A DNA stretch of 64,000 bases from Avena insularis (taxonomy: Eukaryota; Streptophyta; Magnoliopsida; Poales; Poaceae). The notes beneath the pieces were generated by a model. It was given only the letters and a program-made list of their open reading frames with translations. It did not search any database and was not told where the DNA came from. The translations under genes were made by a program, and so were the position numbers. The stretch spans positions 157,146,149-157,210,148 of the forward strand of contig CM042697.1 in NCBI GenBank assembly GCA_023614405.1, written 5' to 3'. Of this stretch, positions 10,909 to 21,310 are shown one piece after another (positions within the stretch are counted from its first letter, which is position 1; each line of letters opens with the position of its first letter).

Positions 10909-13358
10909 AGGCCACCCCCAGCCGAATTGAACACACCATCTCACTCCCCTCTCATCACTGATCGTGCCACCCCGTAACCGGAGCAAGGCGAGCAGCGCAT
11001 CGCTGGAATTTCACCGGAGCCCGCCGCTACTAGAGAAGAAGGGAGCCAGCGATTGGAGCCGCCCCAGGAGAAGCTGCCGGTACCAGGAGGTTCGCCATCA
11101 TCGACTTCGTCGTTCACCCGCCTCGCTGACCCTCGCATGAACCCCGGTGAGCCCCAACGACCCCCACTGGCCGCGCTAGGTTTCTGTCTCGCCGGCGTTG
11201 CCCAACGTCGACGATGACTCTCAGCCGTTGGATTAGAACCAGATCGAACGCACCACATCACCCCATACCGCTTCGCACCCCCCTGTCTCATTGACGCGTG
11301 GGGACAGCCACTTACGCAGCCCGCGAAAGCGCTGTAATTAGTAGGCCGGCCCGTTAACCTTTCCCGCGCAACCCAGTTATTTGAACTAAACCTTTTCCTT
11401 TTTATTTCAAACACACTTCTGTACCTAGTTTCAAAAATCAACCCAGATAGATTTAGTGCACCAAATTGAATGATACTAATTTTGTTAGAAAGGTCTGGGA
11501 ATGATGAATCCAAGCCTGTTGGATTCAAGTCATTTGGATCTGTAGATCACCCTTGGCAAAAATAACAAGGCAGAAGCTTTTCTGCACTCAAACATTTTTC
11601 AAATTTAAACCATAATAGCTTTTGAGTTGATTCCAACTTTCAAAAATCACATTTAACCATACCTTTTAGAATATATAAAAATATATATAGGTTTACTTAC
11701 AGAAATAATGTTCAAGTAATAAAAGAATGCCCCATAGGCATTTCTAACCACTTTAATTAATTAAAATAAAAGGGTAAAACCTTATTAAATTGTGACACCA
11801 TGTTAAATCACATTCCCATGGACTAAAATGTGTGGTGATGACATGTTTCAACATGATCCCATATTTGGTTTGGAGAATATTAAATCTTAAGTAGTTTTTC
11901 AATGAGTAGAAATTACTTTTCTAAAAATAAAAAGGAATTAAACCAAGCTTTAATCTTGTAATGTTAGTGATGATGTTAGATCATCTATAGGACCCTTTTG
12001 TGTGATGATTGCAAGTAGTTAAGTATTGTTTGGTGATTCTGTACATCGAATCTATTTATAGACGCTAGTACCGACCAAGGATACGAGGAGGAAGGAGGAT
12101 ACTACGAAGAAGAAGCCGAGGAGAACTTCAACCACTGCTCTGCACAAGGCAAGCTTTACTAACCAAGTGGACCAATGCAAGCTAACACTTGCAATTTAGC
12201 AAGCTTATACTGATATTGTGCAAGCCAATACTTGCAAGCCTTACTAATCAAGTTGACCTATGCAAGCTACTACTTGCTTGCTACCATGCCACTATATGCC
12301 TTAAAGCATATATGATCATAACCCCTTGATAAACCAATCCTAGTTTTATTTGCAAGTTTATTACTTTATTTCTTCATCAAAGCTCTTACTTAGAGAGTAC
12401 TGGAATAAATGGTAGATACTAGAAGGATAATTGAAGGTTGCATAAAGACCATAAAATTTGGCCTAAGCTAGATAATCTTGATGTCATCCTAAGGCATGAG
12501 ATTAAACTCAGTTAAATTCCAATAGTTTACCACCCCTCATTAGTACTCACCCCCACTTGTAGATGCTAGTGATAAGCATAAAACTTGATCAACTTTAGAT
12601 GGGAATACTTGGTGAAAATGGTTATGAAAACCTTAGAATAATGGATCATTCTACTGAGATGTTTTGACATGTGTTTCCGAACACCTGATAAGTTTGGTGA
12701 TGAAAATGTTGAGGCATGAGCCTTAGCCCTTTATAAAACTGATGGTTGTCTGGATGCGATACCATTCCAATTTTTACCGTACAACCACAATACCCGAGAA
12801 TTGGGTAGGGCTTGACTGGAAACTTATATACCTTATTATTAGTTTCCTCACGGCCAAGGTCTGAGCTGAGGCTACCTTGTGAAGATTGTCCACCTGTGGA
12901 GTACCCAAGATGATAGTTGGTCATGGTTGGGAGGCCAAACTCACAGGAGAGGTGCTTATACTAGGGCGTGTAATCGAAAGGTTAGGATTGATTATCCGCA
13001 TACTGAGTATGGTGAATTCAGGATTTGTTCCTGACGGATGTATCGAATGTTGTGGGGAAAGTGTACAATCTCTACAGAGTGTCAAACTATTCGAATAGCC
13101 GCGTCCGCGGTTATGGACAGTTGGAGTGGCCATACTGTTCCCCCGTCAGACTTTTCAAAAGACTTGTGAAATGAATTGAGACTTTGGCTTGACCACAACA
13201 GGGTTGTGGCATGAGATACAAGTTCCCACTTAGGTGTTATAAAACCTTAACTAGCATTCGTTGCTTCCAAACTTAGTAGAGATAAATCTGTCTTTTGCAA
13301 AACAACCTTAGAGCCTAGTGTCCTATTATCCAAAAACCCTTTTACTTGTTAGTATTAG

Positions 13359-13467
13359 TTTGCGAGTACTTAAAGAGTACTCATGGCTTTGTCCCTGGCT
13401 ATTCCCATGGCCAGACTATGAAGAGGAGTACCTGGAAGATGGACCCCAGGAAGGTTACGACAACTAG
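13359..13467 (+). other. LTR-embedded acidic peptide-coding stretch
   Basis: After an acceptor-like TATTAG (13353-13358) an open frame encodes a tryptophan-rich then acidic peptide with the core WPDYEEEYLEDGPQEGYDN, ending at TAG 13465-13467. The same stretch is recognisable in the other GYP-A LTRs (minus near 18558-18660, minus near 29283-29390, plus near 47197-47305). A second stretch at about 12060-12150 codes for DQGYEEEGGYYEEEAEEN. Both lie in the R-U5 leader. They may be exons of a leader-encoded peptide or simply conserved LTR sequence; I cannot tell. Confidence 0.35.
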
Positions 13468-13593
13468 GATCATCTCCCATCGTCAGCATTGCCTATGACC
13501 CCGAAGATGGAGCTTCGCCTACGCTACCGTGATTATTACATATTCCGCTGCTTGATGTTGTATTAAGAACTGGATCATGAGATCCCTATTTGT

Positions 13594-13599
13594 GTAAGA
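13594..13599 (+). promoter_or_regulatory. Donor-like splice site in U5 of GYP-A
   Basis: TGT|GTAAGA is conserved in all four LTR copies (18407-18412 minus in copy 2; equivalent sites in the two solo LTRs). In copy 2 it faces the ORF0 acceptor 330 nt downstream, a normal plant intron size. Confidence 0.45.
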
Positions 13600-13729
13600 A
13601 CTTATGTACGGTTTGTAATGGATGATGTACTATGGTATCCAATTCTGTTATGTCTCGCAAAAATGGTAATCCTGGGATTGCGATGTATGGCATAACAGGC
13701 ATCTAGGATTAAAAATCCGGGTGTTGACA

Positions 13730-14603
13730 CTTGGCTATGTAGCTTCCAATTTCTCTCTTCATCTTATGCCACCAAAATTGCTCCTTCAAATTCTGATACA
13801 TCTTCGTTCCTCTGGGTGGATAGAATAAAGAGTATCATGGGCTTCTTTCAAAATAGCCTGCTTCAATTCTGAATCTGCTAGCACATAGATATGTCCTTTG
13901 TACCACAAAACTCCTTTTTCATCTTTGGTGTATCCGGGTACCTTCGCTGTACCGATGCAACGTTTGATTCTGTCTATACTAGCATTTGCTTTATGTTCCT
14001 CCTTGATTTGACTGATCAAAGTGGGTTGAAGTTCTATGCTAGCCAAAAATCCTTCACTTACTAATTCCATTCTAAATTCTTCCATCTCCTTGTGCAAACT
14101 TGGTTGCTCCTTCAGAATCATAGAGTTCAATCGACATGGCAATCTACTAAGGGCATCTACTACCACATTGGCTTTACCGGGGTGATAGTGGATGTCCAGA
14201 TCATAGTCCTTGATTAGCTCTACCCATCTCCTTTGCCTCATATTCAGCTCCTCCTGAGTGAAAATATACTTCAGGCTCTTGTGACCCGAATAAATTTCAC
14301 AAAGGTTTCCCATAAGGTAATGCCGCCATGTATTCACGGCTAAAACGACGGCTGTTGTTCAAGGTCATGGGTAGGATAATTCTGCTCATGTTGCTTCAGT
14401 TGTCTGGATAGATATGATATGACTTTGCCTTCTTGCATAAGCAGACCTCCAAGACCAATCTTGGATGCATCACAATACACATCAAAAGGCTTCGTGATAT
14501 CCGGCATGATCAAGATTGAGGCTGAGATCAATCTCTTCTTAAGTTCTTGAAAACTTGCTTCACATTCGTCCGTCCATTCAAACTTCTTATCTTTCTTCAA
14601 CAA
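13730..14603 (-). pseudogene. RNase H and integrase N-terminus, GYP-A copy 2
   Basis: On the minus strand the CDAS block of RNase H (near 14477) and the [13 protein letters not shown] block (near 14170) are readable. The motif Tyr-Thr-Asp-His of the family reads Tyr-Ser-Gly-His here (Gly codon at 14284-14286), so one acidic active-site residue is lost. A frameshift near 14340 breaks RNase H, and another near 13810 breaks the integrase zinc-binding region just before the element is truncated by copy 1. The lesions differ from those of copy 1, so the two copies decayed independently. Confidence 0.88.
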
Positions 14604-15540
14604 TTGGGTTATGGGTCTTGCGATGTGCGAGAATCCTCCTACAAACTTGCGTTAATATCCCGCTAATCCGAGAAATGCACGAACGTGGGTTTGAGTGGTT
14701 GGGGCCTGCCATTCTTCAAAATCCTTAACCTTGGCAAGGTCAACGATAATTCCTCCGGCTGACACAATATGTCCGAGGAATCCTACTTCTTGTAACCATA
14801 ATTCACATTTTCTAAACTTGGCATACAACTGATGCTCCCTAAGGGTTCCAAGGATGGTCCTCAGGTGTAGCTCATGTTCTTCTTCTGATTTGGAATAGAT
14901 AAGAATGTCATCAATTAAAACAATGACAAACTTATCCAGGAAGTCCATAAAAAATATATTCATGAGGTTCATGAACTAAGAGGTGGCATTGGTTAATCCA
15001 AAAGACATGACAGTGTACTCATACAATCAATATCTGTTGGTAAAGGCAGTCTTTGGAATATCCTCTGCGCGAATCTTGAGTTGATGATGGACAGTTCTAA
15101 GATCAATCTTAGAACACACTTTGGCACCAGTCAATTGGTCAAACAGATATTCTATCTTCCGTAGTGGGTACTTGTACTTGATGGTGACATCATTTAGCTT
15201 CGTATAATCCATGCACAAACAGTTACCTCCATCTTTCTTGTCCACAAACAAGACAGGTGATCTCCATGGCGATGCACTTGGTTGAATCAGTCCTATTTCC
15301 AGCATAGCATCCAGTTGCTTCTTTATCTCCACTAGTTCGGATGGGTTCATACTATACAGTCTCTGGGCTATGGGTCCGGTTCCAGGGATTAGTTCAATGA
15401 TAAACTCGATATCCCGATCTAGGGGCATACCGGGCAAAACATCTGGAAATACATCGGGGTATTCACAGACTACTCTAACTTGGTCAATGGTTGGTTGGGC
15501 TAGATCTTGTTGCACCTGAATTGGTGGGGCAAGGTTTCAG
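14604..15540 (-). pseudogene. Reverse transcriptase, GYP-A copy 2
   Basis: The minus-strand frame carries the VFPDVLPG lead-in, [12 protein letters not shown], the SKIDLRT block with the first catalytic Asp, and LIDDILIYS with both catalytic aspartates intact (near 14910). Frameshifts or stops lie near 15025 and 14650, and the substrate-binding GYHQ reads VHHQ. The gene is not interrupted by the NON-B insertion that splits RT in copy 1, so that insertion happened after the two copies separated. Confidence 0.9.
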
Positions 15541-15990
15541 ATACATGATCTACTGATATTCCAGCTGTACTGGTCACGGTTATGGCTTTCTTAGCACAGT
15601 CGATTAATCCTTTATGTTTCAATATCCAATCCATTCCTAGTACTACTTCCAAACCTTTAGTTCCAAGTACTATTAGATTAGCATAAAAATCTATGCCATG
15701 GATTCGGATAGGTATGGCCTTGCAAATTTGTCTAGCTTTGGTGGTTGAACCAGGTATTTGAACTATCATAACATGCTTCAATTTTGTTGGTTGAATCTTA
15801 CTAGTGCATGCAAATTCTTCTATAAAAAATGAGTGCGATGCTCTAGAATCAAACAACACTCTTGCAAGTACTGAGTTAACAGAAAACATACCCAGCACGA
15901 CATTTGGCACTTCTTGTGCTTCTTCAGCATTCATGAGAAACAGACGGCCATTGCGGATGAGCGAATTTCCTAGGGCAAATATTCTTCCAG
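15541..15990 (-). pseudogene. Aspartic protease, GYP-A copy 2
   Basis: The protease is continuous in frame with the end of gag in this copy, supporting a gag-PR-pol polyprotein for the family. The active site reads DSRAS (near 15850), so the Gly of the DSG motif is Arg, which should abolish activity. The VLGMDW block is present near 15630. The start is not a separate ATG; the boundary given is approximate, set after the nucleocapsid tail. Confidence 0.85.
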
Positions 15991-17056
15991 GTTGAACACG
16001 ACGCTGCTGCTGAGCTGGGGCATTCACATTGGGGGCTGCTGCAAGCTTCTTGGGGCACTCATTGGAATAGTGACCTTTGGTTCCGCATTCATAAGAAGTC
16101 ACTTTAGACTTTTCCTTTCCAGCAACAGGCACGACATTGCTTCCAGTCCTTGGGGCAGTATTGGTGTTGTTGGTGACATTGTTGTTGTTGAACTTGGGTG
16201 GTGCACGGTTGAAATTGCTGGGGTTGCCGGGGTTGTTGTTGTGGTTTCCTCCGGGCCTTGGGTTTCCTCCTCCACGGCTGGGATAGGTTGGACGGTTCAT
16301 CGGGGGTCTATTGTTTCTTGGGGCAAATCCTGCAGACGGGTTGGGGTGATACGTTGGGTATGGTGGGTTCCTGGTTGATGCATCATTCGACGCTTGCGAT
16401 TCTCATTCACTTGGTTGATCTTGCCTTCTATCTGAATGGCAGAATCCACTAAGGCTTCAATGTCAGCAAATGGAATATTGACTAACATTGTCTACATCAG
16501 TGTCAATCTTATCTCGTGCATACCTAGCTAATGACAGAAATTTGTCATGATACTCAACTATTGTCATCCTCCCTTCCTTCAATTCTCTGAATTCATCTCT
16601 CATCCTCTTGATCAAACCCGGTGGCACATGGATTCTGCTGAACTTGAGTTTGAATTCATCCCAAGTCATCATTTGTCCTCCAGTCATGGCGCGAATGTTG
16701 TTCCACCAAGCTCTTGCATCTCCTACCAGATAGTGGGTGTCAAACAATACTTTCTCGTTGGCTTCCACTCCTGCAACTTCTAAGTTGTTCTCCATGGTCT
16801 GCAGCCAATCATCTGCATCTAAGGGCTCTTCAGACTTAGTAAATATGGGTGGATTGGTATTCTGAAAGTTGTTGAGCTTGGATCCATGTTTTTCCTGGTT
16901 TCCATGGCCTTGATTGTTGTTGGCCAACTGAGCTATGTGTTGAAGGGTGGCTAAGTTGGCTTGACGTTCGGCTCTTTTAGCTTCGCGGTTAGAAACCAAC
17001 ATTTTCAAGATCTACAACATTGGGTCGGGGGATGAACTGCTTCCTGCGCGAGGCAT
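15991..17056 (-). pseudogene. gag: gag, GYP-A copy 2
   Basis: The ATG (17056-17054) sits directly after a CAG acceptor-like sequence, as in copy 1. The capsid block with AWWNN is readable. A TAG lies shortly after the start (near 17010), and a deletion of about 50 bp near 16490 removes part of the capsid C-terminal region and shifts the frame. The zinc knuckle has lost its first Cys (SYECGTKGHYSNEC, near 16083-16120). The P/N-rich linker is asparagine-rich, with short AAC repeat expansions relative to copy 1 (16150-16250). Confidence 0.9.
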
Positions 17057-17296
17057 CTGAAGATTGAGATAGATCATGAGAAAAGAGGGAAATTTCTAAG
17101 GTTTAGGGTTTGTTTTTGAAAAGTTTTGAAGTTTGACTCAGATTTTGCTAGCAACTTGATTTTCATTCATTCATTCATGGCACACAATACAAACACACAC
17201 CACAACAAGGAAACATATGGTTTTAAGAAACATTCTGTGAAACAACGATACAGTGGGACCGGATACAACTGCACTAACGCTAGTGCTCAAGTGCTA

Positions 17297-18082
17297 CTAC
17301 TCCTCATAATTGGTGGCTTCATCATCATCAATGAAGGTGAAGTCATCCTCATAGGTGAATAAGTCCATGGCTTGATCCTCTACAAAGTCATCATCGTCAC
17401 TGAGATAAGAATAGGGGTCTCCACGGATATCCTTCCCCTGCATTCTCCCTCTCCTCAAGCTGCATGTCCCTCTCGTGGATGGTCTCCTCCAAGTCTGTGA
17501 TCCTGTGATGAAGGCGGGCAATGATGCGCTCCTTCTTGTCAAGCTGACGGCGACGAGACTTGCGATCCTTCACAAGCATGGCGATGGTCTAGTCCTTCTT
17601 GACTGTGATGGCGTAGTTGTGGTTGGCGTAGGAGCGGGCATTGTCTAACTCCTTTTGCCGATCATACATCATGAAGCTGAGATGGTCCACTTGATGCTTC
17701 AGATCTGAGTGTCGTGGAACCTCCAGTGGCTATCCCATAGCATCACGCCTTGGATAGAACTCAAAGTGGGTGCCCTTAATCTGATTGTTGCTTTGCCCAC
17801 ACAGACAGGCAAGAGCTTCCTGCATGGCCCTGGCAAGTCCATCTAGCCAGTTGTTCTCCCTTAGGGTGAACCGGACTCCCTCTAAGGTGGGGGCTTCAAA
17901 CTTTCCTTGGATACTTACAACAATCAGCCATTGAATTCTCCTCCTTCCTGATCGTTGAGCTAAGCTCCTAGGAACTCGGGGTGCGGGCGCTACAGAAGTT
18001 CCGAGAGCTGGTCCAAGTCACGCTCAAAGATGAGATCTCCTCTATTTCCCAACTGATAGAACTTTCTATACTTCACGTCCAT
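17297..18082 (-). pseudogene. ORF0, pre-gag coiled-coil protein, GYP-A copy 2
   Basis: Homologue of the ORF at 121-911. It starts at ATG 18082-18080, directly after a TATAG acceptor-like site with a TACTAAC branch motif, and ends at 17297 with an acidic tail. Several in-frame stops (for instance in the first 60 codons) and a frameshift near 17430 have destroyed it. The charged coiled-coil region and the acidic C-terminus remain recognisable. Conservation of the gene and its place in two independently decayed copies shows it is a family component, not a chance ORF. Confidence 0.75.
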
Positions 18083-18277
18083 CTATAAGAATGTAGGATG
18101 AGTAAGTTAGTAGAGTGATCAAGTGTGTCAAATTTTATGTAAGTTTGCAAGAATTTTTGAGGAACATGAATTTTCATGAAAGAATCTAAGTGATAAGAAT
18201 GAGAATAAGTTTTCATAAATACTCACTTCCTTTCTTTTGAAAATAAGTTTTTGATTCAAACATCCATTCTAAACAAG

Positions 18278-21200
18278 GGTCAACACCCGGATTTTTAATC
18301 CCAGATTCCTGTTATGCCATACATCGCAATCCCAGGATTACCATTTTTGCGAGGCATAATAGATTGCATATCATAGTACATCATCCATTACAAACCATAC
18401 ACAAGATCTTACATCAAATAAAGGATCTCATGATCCCATCTTAGTACATTCAAAGAAGTGGAATAATATAATAATAACGGTAGCGTGGGCGAGACTCCAT
18501 CTTCATGGTCATAGGCAATCCTGACGATGGGAGATGATCCGAGTTGTCGTAACCTTCCTATGGTCCATCATCCTGATAGTCCTCTTCATAGTCTGGCCAC
18601 AGGAATAGCCAGGGACAAAGCCATGAGTACTCTTTAAGTACTCGCAAACTATCACTAACAAGTAAGGTGGTTTGAGTAGGAAAACTAAGCACTAGGTTGT
18701 TTTGCAAAAAGCCAGGTTTATCTCTATCTGAGTTTATGAGCAAAGAAAGCTAGTTTAGGTGTTATAACACCTAAGCTAGTTTAAGGTTTCATATCACAAC
18801 CATGTTATGGTCAAGTCAAAGTCATTATTCATTTTACAAGTCATTTTGAAAACATCTGACAACGGAACAGTATGGCCACTCCAACTGTCCATAACCACTG
18901 ACACGGCTATTCAAATAGTTTGACACTCTGCAGAGGTGGTACACTTTGACCACAATATTCAATACATCCGTCAGGAACAATCATGAATTCACCATACTCA
19001 GTATGCATATAATCAATCCTAACCTTTCAATTACACGCCCTAGTATAGGCACCTCTCCTATTAGTTCAAACTCATGCCTCAACATTTTCATCAACAAAAT
19101 CATCTGTTGTTCAAGAACACATGTCAGAACATTTCATTAGAATGACTCATCATTACAAGGTTTTCATAATCAATTTCACCAAGTATTCCCTTCTAAAGTG
19201 ATCAAGTTTTATGTTTAGAACTAGCAACTAAAGTTGGGGGTAAACACTAGTGAGGGGTGATAATCAAGTGTGAATTATCTAAGTTCAATCTCATGCCTCA
19301 GGATGACATCAAGATCTATCTAACTTAGGTCAAGTTTTATGCTCTTTATGCTACCTTTCATATCTTTCCAAAACTTACAAGTCACTAAGTAAACATAACT
19401 ATGTAGCTTTGATAAAGAAATAAAAATAATCAAGCTTGCAAGTAAAACTGGGATTTAGGATAATCAAGCTTGGTCTAATCAAGCATGCCTAATGCATGGC
19501 ATAGGTTATCTAGCTTTCATAGTTGCAAGTGTTAGCTTGCCTTCTGCAGTGCAGTGGTTGAAGTTCTCCTCGGCTTCTTCCTCGTAGTAATCTCCTTCCT
19601 CTTCGTATCCTTGGTCGGTACTAGCGTATATAAATAAATACGAGGTACACAATCACCAAACAATAATTAACTAATTTTGTTTATCACACCAGGGTTTTCA
19701 CTAGATGATCTATCATCATCACAAAGATTAAGGAACTAGTTTCATTTATTTTATTTTAGAAAAGTAATTTCTACTCATTGAAAAACTACTTAAGATTTAA
19801 TATTCTCCAACTAAAACATGGGATCATGTTGACACATGTCATCACCACATATTTCAGTACTTGGGAATGTGATTTAAAGTGGTGTCACAATTTAAAAAGG
19901 TTTAACCTTTTTATTTTAATTAATTAAAGTGACTAGAAATTCCTATGGGGCATTCTTTTATTACTTGTCCATTATTTATATAAGTAAACCTAGATATTTT
20001 TATATATTCAGAAGGGTCTTATCAAATGTGATTTTTGAGAGTTTCAATCAACTCAAAAGCATTTATGGTTGAATTTTGAAAAATGTTTGAATGCAGAAAA
20101 TTCTTTGCCTTGTTATTTTTACTATAGATGATCTATAATTTCAAATGGTTTGAATCTAATGGGATTGGATTAATAATTTCCATACCTTTCTCACAAAATT
20201 GGTTTTGATGCAACTTGGTTCAGCGAATCTCTCTGGATTGGTTTTTGAATCTAAAGACAGAACTAGGTTTGTAACTAAATAGATAAACCTAAATTCAAAT
20301 GACTTGGTCACGCGGGAACGTTAACTGGGCTGGCCCACTGCGCACAGCGCACGCGCGGGTGGTTTAAGTGGTTGTCCCCACCAGTCAGTGAGACAGGGGG
20401 TGCAAAGGGGTACGGGGTGATTAGGGCCGTAGGATTAGATCGTGGATCACCAGCTGAGGGTCGTCATCCACGTCTGAACAGAACGCGACGAGCATGAACC
20501 CTAGCGCGGCCAGTGGGCGTCAGTGGCAGCTTACAGGGGCTCTGGCGATGGCCGGCGATGGGGGAAAACGACGAAGTCGACGACGGTGATCCTCCTGGTA
20601 CTGGCGGCTCCTCCTGGGGTGGCTCCAATCAGCGGCGCCCTTCTCTCTAGCAGTGGCAAGCTCTAGCAAAATTTTGGAAACCTGGTGCTCGCCTTGCTCT
20701 GAGGAAGAAGTGGGGTGGTTCTGAGAGAGAGGGGAGTGGAATGGTGTGCTGAATTAAAATGGGGAAGGCCTCTATTTATAGTGCGGTGAGGGAACCGAAG
20801 GGGGCGGGCTGAGCTCGTCGGGGTCGTCTCCACAGTGAGCTAACAACATGGCCGAAGGTAGGGGACGGTGCGCTTCCTCCTGGCAAAGATGAACGGCTTG
20901 ATGGCGAGGCGTGGGGCGATGCGGTTCGGTCGGAACACTTCGACGCTCTGGGCGGCTCCGATGGAAGTTTTAATGGTGCACAACGGCTACTGGTCGCGCG
21001 ATGGCGAATGGGGATGTCTGGGCGGTTCCTGGGACGGTTGTGATCACGTACGCGGGTGACGAAGGAGGGTCACGGTCTGTGCGAGCGTGTCGAGCGCGGT
21101 GCTCTGGTGCGCTCTCGGCATGGTCGCAGAGAGACTGGGCGCAAGCGTTCCTGGTGGTCTAGTGGCTAGCAGGGCGCGAGGGCTGGACAGGGGGTGGCGG

Positions 21201-21310
21201 TGGACGGTCGCGTGCTGGATAGATATGGTGGCTAGGCTTGGTTAGGCTTGTAGCACGTTGTCGATAATGGGGGTGGAAAGTGTGCTCGGCCATGGTCAAC
21301 ATTGATGGCA
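18278..21310 (-). repeat. 5' LTR of GYP-A copy 2, U5 side
   Basis: Begins (plus strand) GGTCAACACCC, one base off the family terminus TGTCAACACCC, and continues through the hairpin block (18891-18910), the TTGCAAG cluster (19435-19540), the TATA box (20772-20780) and into U3. It stops at the TGGCA duplication flanking the NON-B solo LTR and resumes at 25165. Confidence 0.92.
20772..20780 (-). promoter_or_regulatory. TATA box of GYP-A LTR (copy 2)
   Basis: CTATTTATA on the plus strand is TATAAATAG on the coding strand, at the same place as in the other GYP-A LTRs. Confidence 0.7.

Larger units (their letters stand above)
1..13729 (+). mobile_element. GYP-A copy 1, Ty3/gypsy chromovirus (Tekay/Del type), 5' LTR outside window
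   Basis: Internal region 1-9661 followed by a complete 3' LTR at 9662-13729. The domain order is ORF0, gag with one zinc knuckle, protease, RT, RNase H, integrase, chromodomain; PR-RT-RH-INT plus a C-terminal chromodomain defines plant chromoviruses. Comparison with copy 2 shows the window begins roughly 90 bp downstream of the missing 5' LTR. The element is dead: it carries several stops, frameshifts and an inserted solo LTR (3477-7402). The DNA directly right of its 3' LTR is the integrase of copy 2 in the opposite orientation, so copy 1 probably inserted into copy 2, with CTTGG (13730-13734) the expected target duplication. Confidence 0.93.
9662..13729 (+). repeat. 3' LTR of GYP-A copy 1 (4068 bp)
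   Basis: Starts TGTAACATCCC right after the polypurine tract and ends GGGTGTTGACA. Both ends match three other copies in the window (18278-25898, 29009-33044, 44193-47567). A TATA box at 10900-10908 puts about 1.24 kb in U3 and about 2.8 kb in R-U5, an unusually long leader. The segment about 10380-11330 is GC-rich and resembles a gene 5' region; the rest is AT-rich. Other landmarks are TTGCAAG-type motif clusters (12175-12290), a hairpin block (13044-13130), peptide-coding stretches (about 12060-12150 and 13359-13467) and a donor-like GTAAGA (13594-13599). Confidence 0.95.

Noticed and set aside
10941..11528. A 195-codon minus-strand frame in the GYP-A LTR
   Set aside because: It is antisense to the LTR's promoter, has no recognisable domain, and GC-rich sequence explains its length.
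12175..12290. CRISPR-like array in the repeated TTGCAAG region
   Set aside because: Repeats are short, imperfect, partly inverted and unevenly spaced in a plant transposon LTR.
9662..13729. GYP-A and NON-B LTRs as one family
   Set aside because: Only the terminal bases and one hairpin block agree; lengths, 3' ends and most sequence differ.
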